Notes under the pieces: model-generated | Database searches by the model: none | The model's input: only the letters and a program-made list of their open reading frames with translations | Told to the model about the DNA's origin: nothing | Made by a program: the position numbers and the translations under genes | Shown here: positions 26,899 through 35,383 of the stretch, piece after piece | How the letters are laid out: every line of letters starts with the position of its first letter | Numbering within the stretch: the first letter of the stretch is position 1 | DNA from: Streptomyces sp. WMMC500 | GTDB taxonomy: Bacteria > Actinomycetota > Actinomycetes > Streptomycetales > Streptomycetaceae | Reading direction: 5' to 3' | Length of the DNA stretch: 64,000 bases | Assembly (NCBI RefSeq): GCF_027497195.1 | Contig: NZ_CP114905.1 | Coordinates: 310,001-374,000, forward strand

Positions 26899-28173
26899 CT
26901 ACAGGAACAGATCCTCGGCGGCGTCGGCCATCGCGGCGTATCCCCTGTCGTTCGGATGGATGTGGTCGCCGCTGTCGTAGGCGGGCAGGAGGCGCGACGG
27001 GTTCGCCGGGTCGCGGATCACCGCGTCGAAGTCGGCCACCTTGTCGAAGCCTCCGGGCTTGCCGGCGGTCGAGCGCAGCCACTCGTTGACCTCGTCGCGC
27101 TTCTTCTGAGCTGTGGGGTTGTCGTAGATGTAGCCGCCCACCGGCGTCAGGGTCCCGCCGTAGGCCCGGAGGCCCCGCGCGTGTGCACGCTCGATGAGCG
27201 TCTGGTATCCCTCGATGATCTGCCGGCTGGTCACGTTCTCGCTCGGGTCGAGGAAGTCGGCCACGCCGATGTCGTTGATACCGATCTGGACCAGGACGTA
27301 CTTGACGGAGGGTACGGACAGCACGTCCCTGTCGAACCGGTCCAAGGCCCTCGGTCCGATGCGGTCGTGCAGCAGCCGGCCGCCTCCGATACCGGCGTTG
27401 ACCACGGCCAGGTCCCTGGTGGCGGACTGACCCGCCAGTTCGGTTGCCAGGTGGTCGGGATAGCGGTTGTTGGCGTCGGCGGTCGACTGCGTGCCGTCGG
27501 TGATCGAGTCGCCGAACGTCACCACGCCGGCCCTGGTCGCGTCCAGCACGTCGATGCGGCTCAGGAAGAACCAGCTCCCGGTGGCGCGGCTGACCGGCAG
27601 CGACGCCGCTCCGGCATGGTCACCCGCCGTCGAGACATAGGACGTCTGCCGTGCTTCGAGGTGACCCGTGGGGATGCCGGTCGGCTGCGGAAGGTGGAGG
27701 TCCACCGCCACGTCCTGCCCGGCGGGCAGCGAGAACAGCACGGGATCCGACGTGATCTCGGCACCGCGCGCCACGGTCACGGACGTCCGGCCGGCGAACG
27801 TCAGCGGGCGGACCGAAGACGTGTCCACGGCGGGCCCGGTGGTGCGGCGGGCGATCGTCGCCCGTCCGATGGTGAGCGGCCGGTCGCCGAAGGCGTTCGA
27901 CAACCGTACGCGCACCGTCGAGCCGCCGGTGTGGGGATGCACGACGAGCCGCAGCGTCTGGTTCTCCAGCGAGGCGGCAGGCGGCATTCCGGGGATACCG
28001 GTGTCGCCCGGCTGTGGACTCGCCCCCCAGGCGCCCACCCACCCGGAGCCGGCCGCCGTGGCGGTGGGTACGCCGGCCGGGGCCGGGACGCCGCCTGCAA
28101 CCACGAAGGCCGTTGCCAGGGCGACCAGCGCCGTCACCGTACGCCGCCACCTGCGTGGCGCCATGTCAGTCAT
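26899..28173 (-). CDS. Secreted SGNH/GDSL-family esterase
   Basis: 424 aa; ATG 28173 with a GAGAGGA ribosome site. A basic start (APRRWRR) and hydrophobic stretch ending PTATAAG give a Sec signal peptide. An N-terminal beta-rich region of about 180 residues precedes the SGNH domain with block I GDSITDG (nucleophile Ser), Gly in GIGGGR, Asn in GIND and the Asp-x-x-His block DHIHPN. It probably cleaves ester or acetyl groups outside the cell. It faces the quinone-reductase operon across site 5, so it may supply the island with its substrate from an ester; that is inference. Confidence 0.9.
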   Translation of the reverse strand: MTDMAPRRWRRTVTALVALATAFVVAGGVPAPAGVPTATAAGSGWVGAWGASPQPGDTGIPGMPPAASLENQTLRLVVHPHTGGSTVRVRLSNAFGDRPLTIGRATIARRTTGPAVDTSSVRPLTFAGRTSVTVARGAEITSDPVLFSLPAGQDVAVDLHLPQPTGIPTGHLEARQTSYVSTAGDHAGAASLPVSRATGSWFFLSRIDVLDATRAGVVTFGDSITDGTQSTADANNRYPDHLATELAGQSATRDLAVVNAGIGGGRLLHDRIGPRALDRFDRDVLSVPSVKYVLVQIGINDIGVADFLDPSENVTSRQIIEGYQTLIERAHARGLRAYGGTLTPVGGYIYDNPTAQKKRDEVNEWLRSTAGKPGGFDKVADFDAVIRDPANPSRLLPAYDSGDHIHPNDRGYAAMADAAEDLFL

Positions 28174-28228
28174 GATCCGTTCCTCTCCGGGGGAGATCTG
28201 CCGGCACGCATGGACGAAACTTCGAATA

Positions 28229-28248
28229 CTTGATTTCATATACAAATC
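28229..28248. promoter_or_regulatory. AT-rich operator/promoter element, site 5
   Basis: On the minus strand it reads GATTTGTATATGAAATCAAG. It lies in the 138-base gap between the SGNH hydrolase (start 28173) and the MDR reductase (start 28312). It is the most diverged of the GATT-starting sites. Confidence 0.6.
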
Positions 28249-28311
28249 TAGAGGTCCCTCGCGGCGGTTGGCCACCCTCATGCACCACCCCGCCGAGAAT
28301 CAGGAGATCGC

Positions 28312-29280
28312 ATGCGTGCGTTCCAGCTGACGCAGTACGCGGGCCCCGCCGGGCTCCGGCCGGCCGAGGTCCCCGCGCCCGAGCCGGGAGTGGAGGGCGT
28401 CCTGGTCGACGTACGGGCGATCGGCGTGAACTTCCCCGACCTCCTCATGACGAAGGGGCTGTACCAGTACCGCCCCGACCTGCCGGCCATCCCGGGCTGT
28501 GAAGTCGCCGGTGTCGTGGAGCGCGCCCCCGACGGCTCGGGCTGGACCGCCGGCGACCGGGTGGCGGGCTTCGTCTGGCACGGCGGCTTCGCGGAACAGG
28601 CGGTCCTCGCGCCGAACTCGATGGTGCGCATACCCGACGACGTCGGCTTCGCCTCGGCCGCCGCGATGGTCGTCAACTATCACACGGTCCACTTCGCACT
28701 CGCCCGGCGTGGACGGGTGCAGCGGGGCGAGACCGTGCTCGTGATGGGCGCCGGCGGCGGTATCGGCACGGCGGCGGTCCAGGTCGCCCTCGGTCTGGGG
28801 GCCTCGGTCGTCGCCGGCGTCGCCGACGAGGGGCAGGCCGAGATCGCACGGGCCGCGGGAGGGGCCGACGTGGTCGTGCTCGGCAAGGGATTCGCGGAGC
28901 GGGTCACGGAACTGACCGGCGGGCAGGGCGTGGACCTGGTGCTCGACCCGCTCGGCGACTGGCTCTTCGGCGAGGGGCTGAGGGCCCTCGCACCCGAGGG
29001 CAGGATCCTGGTCGTCGGCTTCGCCGCCGGGGGGATCCCCGAGGTGAAGGTCAACCGCCTGCTGATGCGCAACGCGTCCGTGGTCGGCGTCGCCTTCGGC
29101 GCTTTCCTGGAGCGCGCTCCCGGTCTGATGGCCGAACAGGGCCGGTCGCTGGACCGGATGACCGCCGCCGGCACCGTGCGACCGCAGATCGGCGCCCGCT
29201 TCACCTTCGAGGAGCTGCCCGACGCACTCACCCGTCTCGAGCAGGGGTCCATCCCGGGCAAGGGCGTCGTCGTGCTCTGA
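28312..29280 (+). CDS. NADPH:quinone reductase-like MDR enzyme
   Basis: 322 aa; ATG 28312 with AGGAGATCGC upstream. Medium-chain reductase fold without zinc ligands: GVNFPDLLMTKG, PGCEVAGVV, and the NADPH loop GAGGGIGTAAVQVA. It is the usual length for the QOR group. It may reduce an enone, enoyl-CoA or quinone with NADPH. First gene of the site 5 plus operon with an acyl-CoA ligase, the APH-type kinase and an ACAD, so reduction of an alpha,beta-unsaturated intermediate is a reasonable guess. Confidence 0.88.
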   Translation: MRAFQLTQYAGPAGLRPAEVPAPEPGVEGVLVDVRAIGVNFPDLLMTKGLYQYRPDLPAIPGCEVAGVVERAPDGSGWTAGDRVAGFVWHGGFAEQAVLAPNSMVRIPDDVGFASAAAMVVNYHTVHFALARRGRVQRGETVLVMGAGGGIGTAAVQVALGLGASVVAGVADEGQAEIARAAGGADVVVLGKGFAERVTELTGGQGVDLVLDPLGDWLFGEGLRALAPEGRILVVGFAAGGIPEVKVNRLLMRNASVVGVAFGAFLERAPGLMAEQGRSLDRMTAAGTVRPQIGARFTFEELPDALTRLEQGSIPGKGVVVL

Positions 29281-29335
29281 GCCCGATGGACGCCCACTCC
29301 CGCATCGTCGTGGTCTTCGAGGTAATGGAGGTGTC

Positions 29336-31000
29336 GTGCGCGAAGCCCCGCGGCCCTGGCAGAGGTGGTACCCGGCATCCGTCGAGGGCCGGCTCCCGGG
29401 CTCCTTCCCGACGCTGCTGTCCGCGTGGGACGAGCACGTTCGCCGGCGCCCGGACGCGCCGGCGGTCCACTACTTCGACGCATCGCTCAGCTTCGCCACG
29501 GTCGACCACACGGCCGACGCGCTGGCGTGCTGGTTCAGGGACCTGGGCGTCCAGCGCTCCGACCGGGTGGCCTGCTACCTCCAGAACGACCCGCAGTGGC
29601 TGGTCGTCATGCTCGCCGCGTGGAAGGCGGGAGCGGTCCCGGTGGCGGTGAACCCGATGCTGCGCCACGAGGAACTGGCCCATCACCTCGCGGACTCCGG
29701 CGCGGTCGTCCTCGTCTGCCTCGACCACCTGTACGGCGAGGTCGCCGCGGAGGTCGTCCCCCGCACGGCGGTCCGGCATGTCCTGACCACGCACCCGGTC
29801 GACATGACGCCCGGGGTGCGGATTCCCGGCGCGGTGGCCCGGCACGTACCGGACCGCAGCACGTTCGGCACGACCACCGGGTGGCGGGAGGTCGTCGCCC
29901 GCTACGGCGGACGCCGCCCCGAGGCCGCGGTGCCCCGGCCGGACGACGTGGCGATGCTGACGTACACCTCCGGGACGACGGGACGCGCGAAGGGGGCGAT
30001 GAACCTCCACTCGGCGATGGTGCACAGTTCGACCGTGTACGGCACGTGGTGGGACCTGCGGCCCGGCCGGGACGTGGTGCTGTGCGTGGCGCCGGTGTTC
30101 CACATCACCGGGGCGGTCGCGGGCCTGGGCGCCGCCATCGTCGCCGGCGTCCCGGTGGTGCTGCTGCACCGCTTCGACCCGGAGGTGGTGCTGCGGGCCG
30201 TCGACCGGTGGCGCCCCACCTTCACCGTCGCTGCGAGCACCGCGTTCATCGCCCTGGTCAGCCATCCCTCGCTGCCCCGCTACGACGTGACCTCGCTGGC
30301 CAAGACGCTCTCCGGCGGCGCGCCCGTGAGCGCGGCGCTCGTGCGCCGCGTGCGCGACGCCACCGGCTGGACACTCCACGGCGTCTACGGGATGACCGAG
30401 ACCACCTCACCCACGCACCTGGCGCCCCCGGGAGTGCCGCCGCCGGTCGACCCCGAGTCCGGGGCCCTGTCCGTCGGCATCCCGGTGCCCGGCTGCGCGG
30501 TGCGGATCGTCGACCCCGTCGACGGCCGGGCCCTGCCGCCCGGGGAGGCCGGCGAGATCGTCGTGTCCGGCCCCATGGTGGTGCCGGGGTACTGGAGGCT
30601 GCCGGACGAGTCCGCGCGCGCCGTTCGGGAGGGGTGGCTGCACACCGGAGACATCGGCAAGGAGACGGAGGAGGGCTGGCTGTTCGTGGTGGACCGGTTG
30701 AAGGACCTGATCAACGCCGGCGGCTACAAGATCTTTCCGCGCGACGTCGAGGACGTACTCCACCGGCATCCCGCCGTGCGCGAGGCGGCGGTCGTCGGTG
30801 TACCGGACGAGTACCGCGGCGAGACGGTGAAGGCGTTCGTCTCGCTCGTTCCGGGCCACCGCGTCGATCCCGGGGAACTGATCGCGCACTGCAAGGAGCG
30901 CATGGCGGCCTACAAGTACCCGCGCGACGTCGAGATCCTCGACGAGTTGCCGAAGAACGCCGGCGGCAAAGTGCTCAGGCGAGAACTCCGGGGGCGCTGA
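29336..31000 (+). CDS. AMP-forming acyl-CoA/benzoate-CoA ligase-like enzyme
   Basis: 554 aa; GTG 29336 after GGAGGTGTC. Motifs: TYTSGTTGRAKG, YGMTETTS, TGDIGKE, VVDRLKDLINAGG and catalytic Lys in KNAGGK. The N-terminal QRWYP and length are typical of medium-chain or aryl/cyclic acid CoA ligases. It is followed two bases later by the kinase gene, so a CoA ester made here could be the direct substrate for the kinase/ACAD pair. Confidence 0.9.
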   Translation: MREAPRPWQRWYPASVEGRLPGSFPTLLSAWDEHVRRRPDAPAVHYFDASLSFATVDHTADALACWFRDLGVQRSDRVACYLQNDPQWLVVMLAAWKAGAVPVAVNPMLRHEELAHHLADSGAVVLVCLDHLYGEVAAEVVPRTAVRHVLTTHPVDMTPGVRIPGAVARHVPDRSTFGTTTGWREVVARYGGRRPEAAVPRPDDVAMLTYTSGTTGRAKGAMNLHSAMVHSSTVYGTWWDLRPGRDVVLCVAPVFHITGAVAGLGAAIVAGVPVVLLHRFDPEVVLRAVDRWRPTFTVAASTAFIALVSHPSLPRYDVTSLAKTLSGGAPVSAALVRRVRDATGWTLHGVYGMTETTSPTHLAPPGVPPPVDPESGALSVGIPVPGCAVRIVDPVDGRALPPGEAGEIVVSGPMVVPGYWRLPDESARAVREGWLHTGDIGKETEEGWLFVVDRLKDLINAGGYKIFPRDVEDVLHRHPAVREAAVVGVPDEYRGETVKAFVSLVPGHRVDPGELIAHCKERMAAYKYPRDVEILDELPKNAGGKVLRRELRGR

Positions 31001-31001
31001 A

Positions 31002-32033
31002 GTGGACACCGGCCCGGACGCGCTGCGGCGCTGGCTCGACACACATGCCGGCGGCGGTGTCGGCGAGCTGTCCGTCGAACCTATCGCCGGCGGCCGGTCC
31101 AACCCGACGTACCGGCTGACCGACGGCCGCCGCCGCTGGGTGCTGCGACGCCCGCCGTTCGGCCACATCCTGCCGAGCGCCCACGACATGGGCCGCGAGC
31201 ACCGCGTGCTGACGGCCCTCGCAGCAACCGGCGTGCCCGTGCCGCGGACCGTGGGTCTGTGCCGCGACGAGTCCGTGATCGGGGCCCCGTTCTACGTGAT
31301 GGACATGATCGACGGTGTCGCCCTGCGCACCCGGCAGGACACCGCGCGGCTGACGGCCGGGCAGCGCGCCGGTCTGGCCGACGGGATGGTCGGCACGCTG
31401 GCACGGCTCCACGAGGTGGACCCCGCCGCCGTCGGGCTCGCCGGCTGGGGCCGTCCCGCGGGGTACCTGGAACGGCAGCTCCGGCGGTGGTCCGCGCAGT
31501 GGGAGGCGTCGGTGACCCGGCCGCGGCCCCAGGTCGCGGAGCTGCTGCGGCGGCTCGGCGCGACCGCACCCGGCTGCAGGCACCCGGGGATCGTCCACGG
31601 TGACTTCAAGATCGACAATCTGCTGGTGGACCGGGACGACCCGACGCGCATCCTCGGCGTACTCGACTGGGAGCTGTCGACCCTCGGCGACACCCTCACC
31701 GATCTGGGCATCCTGTGCTCCTTCTGGGACCAGGAAGGCGAGTTCCACAACCCGATCACCGCCGGAGCCACGGCGCTCCCCGGCTTCCCGACCCGCCAGG
31801 AGGTCGTGCAGGCGTACGCCGCCGCCCGGGATGTCGAGATCGAAGGGCTCGACTGGTACGTCGTCTTCGCCGATTTCAAGATCGCCGTCATTCTCGAGGG
31901 CATCCATGCCCGGCATCTGCCGGGCCACACGGACGACGCACGCTTCGAAGGTCTCGACGCGACGGTGGACGTGCTCCTCGACCGGGCCCTCGAACGCGCC
32001 TCCTGCTCGGTCGTCGCCGGACTGCGCGGGTGA
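31002..32033 (+). CDS. APH-type phosphotransferase, ACAD10/11 N-domain and LvaA-like
   Basis: 343 aa; GTG 31002, one base after the ligase stop. Kinase features: GGRSNPTYRL nucleotide loop, HGDFKIDN with catalytic Asp201 and Asn206, and LDWELSTLGD with metal-binding Asp222. It belongs to the aminoglycoside phosphotransferase-like family fused to ACADs in human ACAD10/11 and free-standing in bacteria. In the Pseudomonas levulinate pathway LvaA phosphorylates 4-hydroxyacyl-CoA so that phosphate can leave during isomerisation to 3-hydroxyacyl-CoA. The ACAD directly downstream makes the same role likely here. No link to antibiotic resistance is implied. Confidence 0.85.
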   Translation: MDTGPDALRRWLDTHAGGGVGELSVEPIAGGRSNPTYRLTDGRRRWVLRRPPFGHILPSAHDMGREHRVLTALAATGVPVPRTVGLCRDESVIGAPFYVMDMIDGVALRTRQDTARLTAGQRAGLADGMVGTLARLHEVDPAAVGLAGWGRPAGYLERQLRRWSAQWEASVTRPRPQVAELLRRLGATAPGCRHPGIVHGDFKIDNLLVDRDDPTRILGVLDWELSTLGDTLTDLGILCSFWDQEGEFHNPITAGATALPGFPTRQEVVQAYAAARDVEIEGLDWYVVFADFKIAVILEGIHARHLPGHTDDARFEGLDATVDVLLDRALERASCSVVAGLRG

Positions 32034-32040
32034 GGACGCC

Positions 32041-33318
32041 GTGATCCGTGAGCCCAGTGCGCCGGCGCTCGTCGCCGCCGGGCCGGATGCCGATCTCCTC
32101 GACCTGCGGCCCTCACCGAGGGGGCTGCGACTCACCGAGAGACTCGTCGACTTCATGCACACCCACGTGTTCCCGGCGGAGCGCGCCTACGAGGATCACC
32201 GCGCGGCGGCCGGGCCGCGGGACCACAGCGTTCCGCCGGTCGTCGAGGAGCTGAAGACGCTGGCACGCGCACGCGGGCTGTGGAACCTCTTCCTTCCCGC
32301 CGTCTCCGGCCTCAGCCAGCTCGACTACGCGGGCCTGGCGGAGATCACGGGCTGGAGCATGCACCTCGCGCCCGAGGCGACGAACGGATCCGCCCCTGAC
32401 ACCGGCAACATGGAACTGCTGCACCTGTTCGGCACCGATGAGCAGAAGAAACACTGGCTGGTGCCGCTGCTGGCCGGGGAGATCCGGTCCGCGTTCTCGA
32501 TGACCGAGAAGGACGTGGCGAGTTCGGACGCGACCACCATCAGGACCCGGATCGAGCGGGACGGCGACACCTATGTCATCAACGGCCGCAAATGGTGGAC
32601 CAGCGGGGCGGCGGACCCGCGCTGCGCGGTGCTCATCGTCATGGGCAGGACGGACCCCACCGCGGCGCGGCACCGGCAGCAGTCCATGATCCTGGTCCCG
32701 GTGGGCACCCCCGGTGTCACGATCCTGCGCGATGTCCCGGTCTTCGGCCGCCACGACCAGCACGGCCACTGCGAGATCGTCTACGACGACGTCCGGGTGC
32801 CGGCCGGCAACCTGCTCGGTGCGGAGGGAGAGGGGTTCGCCATCGCCCAGGCCCGGCTCGGGCCGGGACGCATCCACCACTGCATGCGTGCGCTCGGCGC
32901 CGCGGAGCGGGCCCTCGCGCTGATGACCGCCCGTGCGGCGTCGCGGGTCGCGTTCGGCAGGCCGCTCGCCGAGCAGGGCGTGGTACGGCAGCAGATCGCC
33001 GAGTCCCGTATCGCCGTCGACCAGGCGCGGCTGCTGTGCCGGCTGGCGGCCCGGGCGATCGACGTGCACGGCAACAAGGCGGCGGGCCCGTACGTGTCGG
33101 CGGCCAAGGTGGCCGTGCCCCGGGTCACGCTCGACGTCGTCGACCGGGCCATCCAGGTCCACGGCGGGGCCGGCGTGAGCGACGACGTACCGCTGACGGC
33201 CATGTACGGCTGGCACCGGGCGATGCGGATCTTCGACGGTCCCGACGAGGTGCACCTGCGGACGATCGCCAAGGCCGAGCTCGACCGCTCCGCGGCCCCG
33301 TCCTCCGGCGATGCGTGA
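32041..33318 (+). CDS. Acyl-CoA dehydrogenase, ACAD10/11-like
   Basis: 425 aa; GTG 32041 with its GAGGA site overlapping the TGA of the kinase gene. [13 protein letters not shown] and [11 protein letters not shown] are the flavin-domain motifs of the ACAD10/11 group. The C-terminus has [15 protein letters not shown] and [16 protein letters not shown], where Asp-Gly-Pro-Asp-Glu replaces the usual Tyr-Glu-Gly-Thr. With the adjacent kinase it forms the split equivalent of ACAD10/11, expected to turn 4-phospho-acyl-CoA into an enoyl- or 3-hydroxyacyl-CoA. Confidence 0.88.
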   Translation: MIREPSAPALVAAGPDADLLDLRPSPRGLRLTERLVDFMHTHVFPAERAYEDHRAAAGPRDHSVPPVVEELKTLARARGLWNLFLPAVSGLSQLDYAGLAEITGWSMHLAPEATNGSAPDTGNMELLHLFGTDEQKKHWLVPLLAGEIRSAFSMTEKDVASSDATTIRTRIERDGDTYVINGRKWWTSGAADPRCAVLIVMGRTDPTAARHRQQSMILVPVGTPGVTILRDVPVFGRHDQHGHCEIVYDDVRVPAGNLLGAEGEGFAIAQARLGPGRIHHCMRALGAAERALALMTARAASRVAFGRPLAEQGVVRQQIAESRIAVDQARLLCRLAARAIDVHGNKAAGPYVSAAKVAVPRVTLDVVDRAIQVHGGAGVSDDVPLTAMYGWHRAMRIFDGPDEVHLRTIAKAELDRSAAPSSGDA

Positions 33319-33361
33319 GGAGAGGCGACCGGTGCGATCGCCACACCTCGCCGGACGGACG

Positions 33362-34111
33362 TCAGCAGCGGACGATCTGGCCGCCGTCCGTCGCGAGGAT
33401 CTGACCGGTGACCCACGCCGCCGCGTCGGAGAGCAGGAAGAGCAGAGCGCCGACGTGGTCGTCGGGCGTGCCGAGCCGCTTGATCATCAGCGAGTTGACC
33501 AGCGGCTCGAGGAAGGGCTCGGGTACGACGGAGCGCGTGGCGGCGGTGTCCGTCGGCCCGGGCGCTATCGCGTTGACCCGGATGTTGCTGCCGCCCAGCT
33601 CCGCGGCGAGGTTCACGGTGAGCGCGTTCAGCGCGGCCTTGGCTATCGAGTAGTAGCCGCCCGCCATCCAGGCGGCGGTCGACGACTGGTTCACGATCGC
33701 CCCGCCGCCGCGTTCGGCCATGGACGGGTAGCAGGCGCGTGCGCAGTGGAGCGCGCCGTTCAGGTTCACGGACAGGAAGCGGTAGTAGTAGTCGAGGTCC
33801 ACGGTCAGCAGCGGTTCCGTCCTCATCCCGCCGTAGATGGCCGCGTTGTTGACCAGCAGGTCGATGCCGCCCCACGCGGACGTCACGGACTCGGCCATGG
33901 TGTGCGTGCTCGCGGGGTCGGCCACGTCGACCTTGACGCTCAGGGCGGTGCCGCCGCTCGACTCGACCTCCTTGGCGACACGGTCGGCCTGCTCGGAGTT
34001 GAGGTCCGCGACGGCGACCCGCGCTCCCTCGGCGGCCAGCGACTTGGCGTAGGCCTCACCGATCCCCTGCCCCGCTCCCGTCACGATGGCGATCCTGTCC
34101 TTGAAGCGCAT
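33362..34111 (-). CDS. Short-chain dehydrogenase/reductase
   Basis: 249 aa from ATG 34111 (GAGGAGG upstream). [12 protein letters not shown], Ser in QSSTAAW and YSIAK give a complete classical SDR. It ends in GGQIVRC after the usual TDGG. It is divergent from the LLM oxidoreductase across site 6. An NAD(P)-linked alcohol dehydrogenase or ketoreductase on an island intermediate is likely; the substrate is not readable. Confidence 0.9.
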   Translation of the reverse strand: MRFKDRIAIVTGAGQGIGEAYAKSLAAEGARVAVADLNSEQADRVAKEVESSGGTALSVKVDVADPASTHTMAESVTSAWGGIDLLVNNAAIYGGMRTEPLLTVDLDYYYRFLSVNLNGALHCARACYPSMAERGGGAIVNQSSTAAWMAGGYYSIAKAALNALTVNLAAELGGSNIRVNAIAPGPTDTAATRSVVPEPFLEPLVNSLMIKRLGTPDDHVGALLFLLSDAAAWVTGQILATDGGQIVRC

Positions 34112-34156
34112 GGTGCGGCCTCCTCGATTCCGTCCGGGCTCACGGGCCCAGATTTT

Positions 34157-34177
34157 GAATACTATATATAACATTTG
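34157..34177. promoter_or_regulatory. AT-rich operator/promoter element, site 6
   Basis: The core ATACTATATATAACAT (34159-34174) is a palindrome if purine/pyrimidine alternatives are allowed (ATRYTATATATARYAT). It lies between the divergent SDR (start 34111) and LLM gene (start 34203). It begins GAAT rather than GATT. Confidence 0.65.
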
Positions 34178-34202
34178 CATGGCTGGGGAAAGGAGCCCAC
34201 GG

Positions 34203-35255
34203 GTGCGCATCGGGATGCCGCTGGCCTACAGCGGCGGATTCACGCAGACCGCCGACCGGCTCGTCGACTACGAGCGGGCGGGGCTGGACGTCGTCCTGCT
34301 GCCCGAGGTCTACAGCTTCGACTCGGTCAGCCAGCTCGGCTACCTCGCCGCCAGGACCACCACGGTCGAGATCGCCTCCAACATCCTCAACATCTACTCC
34401 AGGACCCCCGCCCTGCTGGCCATGACGGCCGCGGGACTCGACTACGTCTCCGGCGGGCGGTTCACGCTCGGCATCGGCGCCTCGGGCCCGCAGGTCGTGG
34501 AGGGTTTCCACGGGCTGCCCTACCGGGCACCGCTGGCCCGCACCCGCGAGGTGGCCGAGATCTGCCGCAAGGTCTGGAGCCGGCAGCCGGTCGAGCACAG
34601 CGGTGCGCACTTCCACCTGCCGCTGGATCCCGAACACGGCGGCTCGGGCCTCGGGAAGCCGCTCAAGCTGATCAACGAGCCGGTGCGCCCACGCATCCCG
34701 ATCGTGCTCGCCGCGCTCGGACCCAGGAACGTCGCCCTGGCAGCCGAGCTGTTCGAGGGCTGGGAGCCCATCTTCTACTACCCCGAGGGCGCCCGCGCGG
34801 CCTTCGCCGACGCCCTCGACGACGGCCTGGCCCGCCGCGACGCCGCGCTCGGTCCCCTCCGGATAGCCGTCGACACCCAGGTCGCGGTGACCGAGGACCC
34901 CGCCGAACTCCAGGCGGCGACGGACCGGGTCCGCGAACAGCTCGCGCTGTACATCGGCGGGATGGGCGCTCGCGGCAGGAACTTCTACAACGACCTGGCC
35001 CGACGCTACGGGTTCGAGGAAGCGGCCGAGAACGTCCAGGACCTCTACCTCTCCGGCCGCAGGGCGGAGGCGGCCGCCGCGGTGCCCGACGCCCTCGTCC
35101 ACGGGGTCTCGCTGATCGGCCCCCTCGGCTGGGTCAAGGAGCGCGTCGCGGCATTCGCCGAGGCCGGCGTCACCACGCTCAACGCCAGGCCCCTGGCCGC
35201 CGGCCACGAGCGACGGGTACGCGACATCGCCCTGCTCAAAGAGGCCGGCGTATGA
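34203..35255 (+). CDS. LLM-class, probably F420-dependent oxidoreductase
   Basis: 350 aa from GTG 34203 (AAAGGAG, 7-base spacer); an ATG at 34179 lies against the AT-rich site and lacks a ribosome site. Luciferase-like TIM barrel: PLAYSGGF, LLPEVYSFDSVSQLGYLAARTTT, GRFTLGIGASGPQVVEGFHG. The pattern matches mycobacterial F420-dependent LLM proteins often found in steroid and hydrophobic-substrate clusters. It could act as a dehydrogenase/reductase or monooxygenase using F420H2 or FMNH2. A single-gene unit. Confidence 0.85.
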   Translation: MRIGMPLAYSGGFTQTADRLVDYERAGLDVVLLPEVYSFDSVSQLGYLAARTTTVEIASNILNIYSRTPALLAMTAAGLDYVSGGRFTLGIGASGPQVVEGFHGLPYRAPLARTREVAEICRKVWSRQPVEHSGAHFHLPLDPEHGGSGLGKPLKLINEPVRPRIPIVLAALGPRNVALAAELFEGWEPIFYYPEGARAAFADALDDGLARRDAALGPLRIAVDTQVAVTEDPAELQAATDRVREQLALYIGGMGARGRNFYNDLARRYGFEEAAENVQDLYLSGRRAEAAAAVPDALVHGVSLIGPLGWVKERVAAFAEAGVTTLNARPLAAGHERRVRDIALLKEAGV

Positions 35256-35343
35256 CGGCCGACCCGCTCTCGGTGCCATAACACCCCCTCTCGCCGCGGA
35301 CGTTACGGCACCGTCACCATCAGCGGAAGATTTCGGTGACATT

Positions 35344-35372
35344 TTGTCTGGACAGCCGACTGCTCGTATGGT
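35344..35372 (+). promoter_or_regulatory. Promoter with TGTC-TG-GACA dyad ahead of the BVMO operon
   Basis: TTGTCT (35344-35349) and TATGGT (35367-35372) are 17 bases apart, a fair housekeeping-sigma promoter, with the ATG at 35384 only 12 bases past the -10. The dyad TGTC-TG-GACA (35345-35354) overlaps the -35, and a further GACA-TTT-TGTC runs into it. This looks like a repressor site. The TetR gene inside this operon is the natural candidate. Confidence 0.6.
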
Positions 35373-35383
35373 CTGCTGTCGCC

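Noticed and set aside
31002..32033. Aminoglycoside-resistance kinase
   Set aside because: The APH fold is shared, but the neighbouring ligase and ACAD10/11-like gene and the FKIDN motif point to acyl-CoA metabolism.
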